From Acinetobacter sp. ANC 4805 (GTDB lineage: Bacteria > Pseudomonadota > Gammaproteobacteria > Pseudomonadales > Moraxellaceae), in contig NZ_JAKZGD010000004.1 of NCBI RefSeq assembly GCF_022549495.1, positions 186,001-250,000 of the forward strand: a DNA stretch of 64,000 nucleotides, given 5' to 3'. A model generated the notes under the pieces. It was not told the DNA's origin. It made no database searches and was given only the letters and a program-made list of their open reading frames with translations. How positions within the stretch are numbered: the stretch's first letter is position 1; every line of letters begins with the position of its first letter. The position numbers and the translations under genes are program-made. Shown here one piece after another: positions 8,787 through 16,159 of the stretch.

Positions 8787-9893
8787 TTATGGTTTTTTCA
8801 CAATTTCTTGTTCAACCACCATATCTAATACATCTGCAATACTTGATTGATCGGCAGCAGGGTTTTTAATGTCGAAACGTTTAACTCGAACGATCACACG
8901 TTGGTTTGGATTATGTTCAAAACCTTCGATTTGACCATAGTAAAGTGACCAATTTTTATCAGCGTATGTTTTGATGCCTTTATCGTCATATTTAATTTCA
9001 CGAACTTGCATACAAGTTTGTGGTGCTACACCTGTACATGATTTAGTTTGTGGTGAAATTTCGAGGAAAACGATTTTACCTTCAGACTGGTATTTTGCTT
9101 CAGCTGTCATTTTACCAAGGAACGTATATTTTTGACCGTTTGCATCGCTTAAAGTTAAGCTCGGCTGGTCTAAATTTGTCGCATTGATTTCAAATGGAAC
9201 CTTACGTTTTTGTAAAAGTGTACCTGCAAATTGCTCTTGTTTCATCAGCGCTGGTTCACATGCCATCATTGTTGAAGCGCCATTACCTGTAACAATTGAA
9301 CCATTTTCAATTTTCCATGAGGTATTTAAGCGGTTACAACCAGTATCTACAGATAAACGATCATTGGCTAAGAAACTTAATACGATTGGTTTTTTGGTAT
9401 CAGTTGGTTGATATGACCAAGTATAGTTTGTTAACACACTCGTATTCACGATTTTGCTTCCTGTAAATACATGTTTTTGACCTTTACTATCAGTTACCGT
9501 CAAGATCGCTTGATCATTTTGGGTACTGAGTGTGAAAGGAACTTTTTTCTCACTAAAAATATCAGCAGATAAGCGTTCTTGTTGCATTAAATCATCCGCA
9601 CACGCCATCATTGTTGATGCCAGTGGTGAGGTTACAATGGTATTACCTTCAACTTTCCAAGTCCCACCTTGATTATTACAACCAGTTTGAATAGATAATC
9701 GTTGATTATCATCGAAAGATAAAACTAAAGGTTTTGATGCTTTTGAACCTTGATAAGTCCAATTATATTCAGTTAAATTTTTTGCTGCAGTTGTATTAAT
9801 TTGAGAAATAACATTATCAGTTACATTTTGTACAGTTTGGCACGCCATCAAAGAAAGCGGTAATAAGGCAAGAACTAAATATTTAATTTTCAT
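8787..9893 (-). CDS. Lipoprotein with two META (HslJ-like) domains
   Basis: 368 residues. The signal peptide ends in a lipobox, LMAC, so the protein is probably an outer-membrane or periplasmic lipoprotein. Two META/HslJ repeats follow (about residues 40-130 and 140-235), each with the W-Y/TYQ-G-S...L.F..N.RLS..TGCN pattern and a TMMACxxxLM segment. The C-terminal 90 residues, with a Cys pair and YDDKG and YYGQIEGF patches, resemble a DUF4377 domain. META proteins are linked to heat-shock, novobiocin resistance and envelope stress in other bacteria. ATG at 9893 is preferred over an in-frame TTG at 9899. The two repeats are clearly duplicates of each other. Confidence 0.85.
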   Translation of the reverse strand: MKIKYLVLALLPLSLMACQTVQNVTDNVISQINTTAAKNLTEYNWTYQGSKASKPLVLSFDDNQRLSIQTGCNNQGGTWKVEGNTIVTSPLASTMMACADDLMQQERLSADIFSEKKVPFTLSTQNDQAILTVTDSKGQKHVFTGSKIVNTSVLTNYTWSYQPTDTKKPIVLSFLANDRLSVDTGCNRLNTSWKIENGSIVTGNGASTMMACEPALMKQEQFAGTLLQKRKVPFEINATNLDQPSLTLSDANGQKYTFLGKMTAEAKYQSEGKIVFLEISPQTKSCTGVAPQTCMQVREIKYDDKGIKTYADKNWSLYYGQIEGFEHNPNQRVIVRVKRFDIKNPAADQSSIADVLDMVVEQEIVKKP

Positions 9894-10074
9894 AGTCAAA
9901 CAACAGTAAATAAATAACAGTCATAAGCTTAAAGTATTCTTAAAAAAATAAAATGTAATCAGTTTATGGATTAAGTTCGTTAAATGTATCTATTTGTAAA
10001 TTTTAAGAAAATTGATTTGGAAAATGACTTACTCAAATATAAGTAAGCCATTTGAAAAATATGATGTTTGGTTT

Positions 10075-10848
10075 TTAATCAAAACGATAAATATCCATAC
10101 CTAATGATCCCATTGAAAAACTACTATGCACGATACTAAAACGATGACCTGTTCCCATTGCAAAGAATAATGGTGCAAAATGTTCAAGGGTAGGATGATT
10201 TCGTTGCACGTAGGGTAAAGATGGCCAGTCAAGTACAGCATCATAATCTTGATGGTTCAGTTTACTAACTACACTATTTCGAAATGTGCTTGCCCATATT
10301 GGAACTTCAGCATCTGCATGCCATGAAAGTTCAGAGAGATTATGGGTAATACTACCAGAGCCAATTAATAAAATTTGTTGTTCACGTAAAGGTGCTAAAA
10401 CTTGCCCGATTTTGTAAATTTGCTCAGCATTCATTTCGATGGGTAAGGAAATTTCAATCACAGGAATATCGGCTTCTGGATACATATGCAATAAAGGCAT
10501 CCATACACCGTGATCTCGTGGTCGCGTGCTATTTGCATGTGCAGGAATATCTGCTTCTGCAAATAGAGTTAGTATTTCCTCAGCAAGTTTTGGAGCGCCC
10601 GCAGCAGGATAACGGATCTCATAAAGTTCAGGGGGGAAACCACGAAAATCATGCCACGTTTGAGCTCGAGTTGATGTACTCACTTCTAGCGCTTGGCTTT
10701 CCCAATGAGCAGACATCACAATAATTGCTTGAGGTTTTGGTAAATTATTGCTTAAACGATGCAATGCAGGACCCACTTGTTCAGGATCAAGTGCGAGCAT
10801 GGGAGAACCATGAGAAATAAATAACCCGGGTAAAGTCTGGAAATTCAT
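10075..10848 (-). CDS. ygiD: Extradiol ring-cleavage dioxygenase of the DODA/YgiD family
   Basis: 257 residues, close to E. coli YgiD, which cleaves 4,5-DOPA. The metal-binding histidines are in SHGSPMLA (residues 13-20), SAHWESQ (near 46) and the GSGSITHNL patch (near 164), with HPTLEHFAP near 217. Some members of the family are annotated as class III extradiol enzymes without a proven substrate, so the true substrate here is open. It stands alone between the META lipoprotein and rlmH, both on the same strand but with gaps of 100-180 bases. Confidence 0.88.
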   Translation of the reverse strand: MNFQTLPGLFISHGSPMLALDPEQVGPALHRLSNNLPKPQAIIVMSAHWESQALEVSTSTRAQTWHDFRGFPPELYEIRYPAAGAPKLAEEILTLFAEADIPAHANSTRPRDHGVWMPLLHMYPEADIPVIEISLPIEMNAEQIYKIGQVLAPLREQQILLIGSGSITHNLSELSWHADAEVPIWASTFRNSVVSKLNHQDYDAVLDWPSLPYVQRNHPTLEHFAPLFFAMGTGHRFSIVHSSFSMGSLGMDIYRFD

Positions 10849-10948
10849 AGATAAGCACCTGATTGGAAATACATCATTATCGTGACAAATTCATGGGAAC
10901 AATGACAGCCCTTAAATATCAACAGATTGTTCTATAATCAGAACAATT

Positions 10949-11428
10949 TTAAGCGCGATGATAAGGATGATTATGATTGATACTCATCGCTCTATAAAGT
11001 TGTTCAATCAGTAGAATACGAACCATTGGATGTGGCATGGTCAATTTAGAAAGAGACCAATGCCAAGCTGCTGCTTGACGAACTGCGTCTGAATGTCCAT
11101 CAGGACCACCAATCGCAAGAGCAATATCATTGCCTTCAAGCATCCATTGTTTCATGGTATCTGCCAGTTTTTCTGTACTGAGTTCTCGACCACCTACTTC
11201 TAAGGCAATTAACGTTTCACTGGGTTTAAGCGCATTTAAAATACTATCACCTTCAATTTGACAATATTTTAAAATATCTGCTTCGGAATCATTTTTGCCT
11301 CGTTTTGCCATCGGGAGTTCAATCACTTGAGTTTGTACAAAAGGTTGAATGCGTTTGAAATAGTCTTCAAATCCAGTTAACACCCAAGCAGGCATTTTTT
11401 GACCAATGGTCAGAATACGAATTTTCAT
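10949..11428 (-). CDS. rlmH: 23S rRNA pseudouridine(1915)-N3-methyltransferase
   Basis: SPOUT-class methyltransferase acting on pseudouridine 1915 in helix 69 of 23S rRNA. ATG at 11428 gives 159 residues, close to the family size of about 155, starting MKIRILTIGQKMPAWV. An open extension up to 11539 crosses the candidate sRNA terminator and is rejected. The SAM-binding knot is visible as ALEVGGRELSTE and LAIGGPDGHSDAV, and the diagnostic C-terminus is LLIEQLYRAMSINHNHPYHR. In enterobacteria it follows rsfS; here it lies downstream of lon. Confidence 0.95.
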   Translation of the reverse strand: MKIRILTIGQKMPAWVLTGFEDYFKRIQPFVQTQVIELPMAKRGKNDSEADILKYCQIEGDSILNALKPSETLIALEVGGRELSTEKLADTMKQWMLEGNDIALAIGGPDGHSDAVRQAAAWHWSLSKLTMPHPMVRILLIEQLYRAMSINHNHPYHRA

Positions 11429-11539
11429 AGAACAAACTGATGGGAAAAAGAAGCTTATTATAAACGCTGTCGATGCTTGATGGTGATGAGAGTAAGCATG
11501 AATGTTGTTCGATAGTATAAATGCTTTATTCCATAACAT

Positions 11540-11658
11540 AAAAAACGCAGCTCAAAATTGCGTCTGAGCTGCGATCAAAGTGTCATCAGTCTGGAGTTCG
11601 GATGACACTAAAAAAATGAGTTTACGGAGTCAAGCTTCATCTTTATTTTTATCGACTC
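11540..11658 (-). ncRNA. Candidate small RNA between lon and rlmH
   Basis: This gap contains, in order on the minus strand: a strong promoter (TTGAAA, 16 bases, CATAAT), a GAGTC...GACTC pair near the start, a hairpin AGTGTCATC/GATGACACT, then CGCAGCTCA paired with TGAGCTGCG followed by six Us at 11545-11540. That is the layout of an independent transcript of about 118 nt with its own intrinsic terminator, placed after the lon terminator and before rlmH. No ribosome-binding site or open frame of note is inside. I do not recognise it as a named RNA family. Confidence 0.5.
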
Positions 11659-11664
11659 TATTTC

Positions 11665-11692
11665 ATTATGCAACATATTGGTTATTTTTCAA
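11665..11692 (-). promoter_or_regulatory. Sigma-70 type promoter for the candidate small RNA
   Basis: Minus strand: -35 TTGAAA (11692-11687), 16-base spacer, -10 CATAAT (11670-11665). Transcription would begin near 11658. It lies directly after the lon terminator. Confidence 0.5.
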
Positions 11693-11703
11693 TCATGATT
11701 TGT

Positions 11704-11732
11704 AACAAAAAAAGAGAGCCGTAGCTCTCTTT
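11704..11732 (-). terminator. Terminator of lon
   Basis: On the minus strand AAAGAGAGC (11732-11724) pairs with GCTCTCTTT (11719-11711) across a 4-base loop, followed by a run of Ts. It lies 21 bases after the lon stop codon. Confidence 0.88.
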
Positions 11733-11753
11733 AATTTTCAAATATTTAGTCGA

Positions 11754-14183
11754 TTAGTGGCGTGCAGCCTTTGCTTCTTCTACTGGTTTAACAATAGGTG
11801 TTTTAGGCAAAGGTTTAGGTGTATCCGTCAATGCTAAAGGTAGGATGTCATCAATACTTTTCACAGCTTTGATTTCTAAACCTTCTTTTACATTGTCAGG
11901 AATTTCAGCTAAATCGCGAACATTATCTTGTGGAATGAAAACCAATTTAATTCCACCGCGGTGTGCTGCAAGAAGTTTCTCTTTTAAACCACCAATACGC
12001 ATCGCACGACCACCAAGACTGGTTTCACCCGTCATGGCAATGTCTGGACGAATCGCAATACCTGTAAATGCCGATACAAGTGCAGTCGTCAGTGCTAAGC
12101 CAGCAGATGGACCATCTTTTGGTGTTGCACCTTCAGGTAAGTGAACGTGGACATCAGTTTCTTCAAAACGTGAAGACTCAATCCCCAATTCATCGGCACG
12201 AGTACGAACAACGGTCATTGCTGCGGTAATCGATTCTTTCATGACATCGCCGAGTGAACCCGTCGTAATGAATTTACCTTTACCTTTGACTGCTGCGACT
12301 TCAATGGTCAATAACTCGCCACCGACTGAAGTCCAAGCCAAACCATTAACACGACCGACTTGTGCTTCATCCTCTGCGATACCAAAGTCAAACTTATGTG
12401 GACCTAAGTATTCTGGAAGGTTGGTCGATGTGACTTCAATTTGTAAGTTCTTAGATTTCTTACTCACCGCTTCTTTCACAACTTTACGTGCAATCTTAGA
12501 CACTTCACGTTCTAAGCTACGTACACCTGCTTCACGGGTATAACGTTGTACGATGTCACGAATCGCTTCTTCGTGAACAGTCAATTCTTTAGCACGTAGA
12601 CCATTGTTCTTGATTGCCTTTGGAACAAGGTAGCGTTCAGCAATATTCACTTTTTCATCTTCGGTATAACCCGGTAGACGAATCACTTCCATACGATCCA
12701 ATAAGGCTTCTGGAATATTCATGCTGTTGGCGGTACAAATGAACATCACTTCTGAAAGGTCAAGATCAAGATCTAAGTAGTGATCGTTGAACTTATTGTT
12801 CTGTGATGGATCAAGTACTTCAAGCAAGGCTGATGCAGGATCACCACGGTAGTCTTGTGCCATCTTGTCGATTTCATCGAGTAAGAACAATGGGTTCTTT
12901 ACACCCACTTTCGTTAATGACTGCACAATTTTACCTGGCATCGCACCAATATATGTACGACGATGACCACGAATCTCGGCTTCATCACGTACACCACCAA
13001 GCGCCATACGAACAAACTCACGACCTGTTGCTTTTGCTACAGATTCGCCAAGTGAAGTTTTACCAACACCAGGAGGACCCACTAAACACAAAATTGGACC
13101 TTTGAGTTTTTTCACCCGCGATTGAACTGCAAGATATTCAACAATACGATCTTTCACGTCATCTAAGCCGTAATGATCTTCATCAAGAATTTCTTGTGCT
13201 TTCGCTAAGTTAATGCTGACTTTGCTCGCTTTGTTCCATGGTGTATCCAGAATGACTTCTAAATAGTTACGCACCACAGCAGCTTCACTTGAAGCAGGTT
13301 GCATCGCTTTTAGTTTACGAAACTCAGCTTCAGCTTTTTTGCGTACGTGTTCAGGTAAATCGGCTTCAGCAAGACGTTTTTCGATTTCAGCAACGTCATC
13401 TTCAGCACCGCCATTCATATCAGAAAGTTCACGTTGAATGACTTTCATTTTTTCATTTAGAAAGTATTCACGTTGGTTCTTTTCCATCTGACGTTTTACA
13501 CTGTCATGCAGCGTTTGTTCAATTTGCTGCTCAGCAGATTGATTCATCAAATAGCTCATCAACTCTTGTAAATGCGCTTCAAACTCATCGTGCTCTAAAA
13601 ACTTTTGTTTTACTTCAATGTTTAAAGGCACACGAGTTGCAACGAAGAACATTAACTGTAATAAGTCTTCGATTTTATTCGCTGCTGCAACAAGTTCACG
13701 TGCATTACGTAATTTTGCTTCTGCATATTGAGCAAACAAAGTCCGTAATTCATTTAAGCGAGTTTCTTGAGTCTCTTGATCCAATGGTAATGTGATTGGG
13801 CTTAAACGATGTTCAGCTGTTAGGTATTCTTCGCCATCAATAATACGTTCTAATTTAGAACGATATAGACCTTCGATCAGTACTTTAATGCAGTTTTCAT
13901 CATTTTCATGATTCACCACTTGTACGATTTTAGCTACAGTTCCATATTGATAGAGGTTATCGTGATCAATTTCTTCTGTAAGCGAATCTTTTTGCGCAAC
14001 TACAAATACTAAATTGTCACCGTTACGAGCCACATCCACTGCATTGATCGATTTTTCACGACCCACAAATAGCGCAATTTGCATGTGCGGATACACCACA
14101 ACATCACGTAATGCTAAGAGTGGTAATACACTTGGAACCTGTGGCTCTAAGCTTGTTTCATTATTTAAAATATATTCAGACAT
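11754..14183 (-). CDS. lon: ATP-dependent protease Lon
   Basis: Hexameric AAA+ serine protease that degrades damaged and regulatory proteins in the cytosol. ATG at 14183 has an AGGAG site 6-7 bases upstream and gives 809 residues; the longer open frame to 14237 is not needed. The N-terminal substrate domain starts at LPLLALRDVVVYPHM, Walker A GPPGVGKTS is near residue 367, and the proteolytic dyad lies in PKDGPSAGL (Ser693) and the later GGLKEKLLAA (Lys about 736). The C-terminus has a Pro/Lys-rich tail. Transcribed alone, with a terminator downstream. No HAIR/CIRCE-type heat-shock element was evident upstream. Confidence 0.97.
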   Translation of the reverse strand: MSEYILNNETSLEPQVPSVLPLLALRDVVVYPHMQIALFVGREKSINAVDVARNGDNLVFVVAQKDSLTEEIDHDNLYQYGTVAKIVQVVNHENDENCIKVLIEGLYRSKLERIIDGEEYLTAEHRLSPITLPLDQETQETRLNELRTLFAQYAEAKLRNARELVAAANKIEDLLQLMFFVATRVPLNIEVKQKFLEHDEFEAHLQELMSYLMNQSAEQQIEQTLHDSVKRQMEKNQREYFLNEKMKVIQRELSDMNGGAEDDVAEIEKRLAEADLPEHVRKKAEAEFRKLKAMQPASSEAAVVRNYLEVILDTPWNKASKVSINLAKAQEILDEDHYGLDDVKDRIVEYLAVQSRVKKLKGPILCLVGPPGVGKTSLGESVAKATGREFVRMALGGVRDEAEIRGHRRTYIGAMPGKIVQSLTKVGVKNPLFLLDEIDKMAQDYRGDPASALLEVLDPSQNNKFNDHYLDLDLDLSEVMFICTANSMNIPEALLDRMEVIRLPGYTEDEKVNIAERYLVPKAIKNNGLRAKELTVHEEAIRDIVQRYTREAGVRSLEREVSKIARKVVKEAVSKKSKNLQIEVTSTNLPEYLGPHKFDFGIAEDEAQVGRVNGLAWTSVGGELLTIEVAAVKGKGKFITTGSLGDVMKESITAAMTVVRTRADELGIESSRFEETDVHVHLPEGATPKDGPSAGLALTTALVSAFTGIAIRPDIAMTGETSLGGRAMRIGGLKEKLLAAHRGGIKLVFIPQDNVRDLAEIPDNVKEGLEIKAVKSIDDILPLALTDTPKPLPKTPIVKPVEEAKAARH

Positions 14184-14326
14184 GGGCACTCCTAATGAGT
14201 GACAACGGTGTTGCCATGTTTTTATAGTGATGTGCATTTTAAAAATTACAAGGGTTTTTGCTTAGAAAATATTAAAAAAAGACTAAATCACTCGGAATTT
14301 TTCTAGAAAATGTTTAAAAAATAAAC

Positions 14327-14914
14327 CTAAGCTTTGAAAATATAAAATTTTTCTGAGGTGAGTAGAGCATTGAGAGGTTGATCCCATTTTTGTCTAGGCA
14401 ATGTTTGATCAATATATTGGAATGTGTGAGCGAGACCTAAACGAAAAGGTCGGTGTGATGCAGTTGCTAAAGTGCGGTCATAGAAACCACCTCCCATGCC
14501 GATTCGAGTGCCTCGATGATCACAAGCAAGCAAGGGCATGATGAGTAAATCTAATGTTGACACATGATTGCCTCGGCTTGCCATAGGTTCTTTCATGCCC
14601 AATGGGTGATGCGAAAAACGTTTGTTGATGTATTGGTTTGAATTGATTTTTACCCACACAAGGTTTTGATTCATCGTGCAGATCATGGGTAAGTAAACTT
14701 GTTTTTTATGTTGAAAACAGAGCTGGATTAATTTCTTTGTATGGATTTCACCGAAAGCATGAAGATATAACCCAACTTTCTTCGCTGATTTGAATTGAGA
14801 TGACGATCTTAATCGGTTTAAAACCTGTTGCTCATTTTGTTTATGCTCAAAGCGATTTACTTTTTTTCTTTTTAGGTGAATCTCTTTTCTGAGTACGTTC
14901 AAATTACTGTTCAT
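14327..14914 (-). CDS. fau: 5-formyltetrahydrofolate cyclo-ligase
   Basis: Converts 5-formyl-THF to 5,10-methenyl-THF with ATP, recycling a folate storage form. The ATP/Mg site GMGGGFYDRTL is near residue 138 and the N-terminal LRKEIHLKRKKV helix is typical of the YgfA family. ATG at 14914 gives 195 residues, the usual size; an in-frame ATG at 14968 would add 18 residues without an evident ribosome-binding site. In E. coli this gene follows zapA and 6S RNA; here it is about 10 kb from the 6S RNA gene found in this window. Confidence 0.9.
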   Translation of the reverse strand: MNSNLNVLRKEIHLKRKKVNRFEHKQNEQQVLNRLRSSSQFKSAKKVGLYLHAFGEIHTKKLIQLCFQHKKQVYLPMICTMNQNLVWVKINSNQYINKRFSHHPLGMKEPMASRGNHVSTLDLLIMPLLACDHRGTRIGMGGGFYDRTLATASHRPFRLGLAHTFQYIDQTLPRQKWDQPLNALLTSEKFYIFKA

Positions 14915-15409
14915 TGTGTGTAAAGGGTGAGAGAGTTTTGAGAATGATACTTGATTTACGCTGTGCATACTTAAATATCTGATTGAGTAAATTCGGGCTG
15001 AACTGTAGATGGCTCAATTTAAACAATAGAAATAGATAAGAAAAATTGATGTATATCCGAAATTCTTCATGATGCTAGGGCGGATCAAAAAGCCTTTATT
15101 TGAGAGATCGTACACAATGCGCTAATAGATATTTGATGTTAAGGCTGCTTCCTTTAAAAAAAAGTGCAAAAAGTGTCATTTTTTGGTTTTATATGACAAA
15201 AATATAACAACTTGTATGAAAAGTGTTCTATAATCCTGCTATGAAAGTAACAAGTGCGGTGTTACTTCAGTTATTTGAATAACTAAAAGGAATATTTTTA
15301 ACTGTATGAATGAAGTGGTCATTTTCATTCATCCGCGATGATATTCACTTATCGACTTTATAAAAATATTTATGAAACCTAAGAATATGATTTTTTTAGA
15401 GGCAAAACT
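14915..15409. promoter_or_regulatory. Intergenic region with -10 box and 5' leader hairpin
   Basis: This stretch of about 495 bases has no gene. On the + strand a perfect -10 box TATAAT (15229-15234) is followed 10 bases later by AAGTAACA (15245-15252) and TGTTACTT (15260-15267), a perfect 8-bp stem with a 7-base loop. It would sit at the very 5' end of a transcript leading, after a 170-base leader, to the small gene at 15410. No good -35 box is present at 17 bases. The remainder shows nothing I can name. Confidence 0.4.
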
Positions 15410-15610
15410 ATGTTTGATTCAAAAAACGTAATTGTGTTAGATCAAATGCTTATCTTAACCAAAGAAGGTAAAAATGATTTGGTTTATCAAAATGATACAT
15501 TATTGAAAGTCATGTTGGTGTCCAATCAACACCTTATAGTCGTTGATGATTATCAAACCAGTTTTCTATTAAAGCAGAAAGATGAAAACGTCATTTGGTC
15601 GTTTATTTAA
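15410..15610 (+). CDS. Small protein of unknown function
   Basis: 66 residues, without signal peptide or membrane helix; hydrophobic beta-strand-like segments alternate with charged turns (VIVLDQMLILTKEGK, LIVVDDYQTSFLLK), suggesting a small beta-barrel or beta-sheet domain. AGAGG lies 8 bases before ATG 15410, and a -10 box and leader hairpin lie upstream, which together support a real gene. It has no evident link to its neighbours (fau on the opposite strand, the CueR-like gene convergent downstream). I do not recognise a family. Confidence 0.6.
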   Translation: MFDSKNVIVLDQMLILTKEGKNDLVYQNDTLLKVMLVSNQHLIVVDDYQTSFLLKQKDENVIWSFI

Positions 15611-15679
15611 TGAAGATAGCTTAGGCATCTAGGTGGTGATCTACAGATGTTTATGATGTTGAGTTGTTATTCATTTAGT

Positions 15680-16060
15680 TTAATGTTTAAGCTCCATTAA
15701 TATCGGACAGCAATTGTTTTCTGTTGTTTTACAGTCTTCTAACCATGTCGAAAGTCGTTGTTTCAAACCGACTAATTCTTGAATACGCTCATCAATTTTG
15801 TTTAAACGCTGTTCAATCACATGTTGTACTTGAATACGATCTTCTAAGTTTAGTGTGAGCAACTCTTTAATTTCATTCAGTTGTAAACCTGCATCTTTGG
15901 CTTTTTGAATAAAACTCAAGGTTTCCAAATCCTGTTGATTATAATAACGATAACTTTGCGTACTTTCAGGGATGCGCATTAAACCAATACGTTGATAATA
16001 ACGAATCGTTTCAACATTCATATTACATGATTTTGCTAGTTTTCCGATGGTAAGATTCAT
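15680..16060 (-). CDS. cueR: MerR-family metal-responsive regulator, CueR-like
   Basis: 126 residues beginning MNLTIGKLAKSC; ATG at 16060 is chosen because the helix-turn-helix starts at once, as in all MerR proteins. The longer open frame crosses the divergent promoter and is rejected. DNA-binding residues VETIRYYQRIGL, then dimerisation coiled coil, then a C-terminal metal loop CKTTENNCCPI, whose first and last Cys match the CX7C loop of CueR. By ungapped alignment with CueR the residue at the Ser77 position is Arg, so metal selectivity (Cu+/Ag+ or another) is not certain. It is divergent from the P1B ATPase gene and almost certainly controls it. Confidence 0.85.
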   Translation of the reverse strand: MNLTIGKLAKSCNMNVETIRYYQRIGLMRIPESTQSYRYYNQQDLETLSFIQKAKDAGLQLNEIKELLTLNLEDRIQVQHVIEQRLNKIDERIQELVGLKQRLSTWLEDCKTTENNCCPILMELKH

Positions 16061-16094
16061 TTTTTGATGCCTACATTTGAAGAGTAAAAAGCAC

Positions 16095-16125
16095 TTGACT
16101 CTGTACCTAGGTACAGACTTTATCC
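16095..16125 (+). promoter_or_regulatory. MerR-type promoter/operator for the metal ATPase
   Basis: -35 TTGACT (16095-16100), a 19-base spacer instead of 17, and -10 TTATCC (16120-16125). The spacer holds a perfect 18-bp palindrome, TCTGTACCTAGGTACAGA (16100-16117). A long spacer with a central dyad is the signature of MerR-activated promoters, where the regulator untwists DNA on metal binding. Confidence 0.88.
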
Positions 16126-16159
16126 TAGACCCATCAAGAAAGAAAAGATAGGTGTCGTG

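Noticed and set aside
10949-11539. Extended start of rlmH
   Set aside because: The 37 extra residues cross the terminator of the candidate sRNA and are unlike the family; MKIRILTIGQ at 11428 is the known start.
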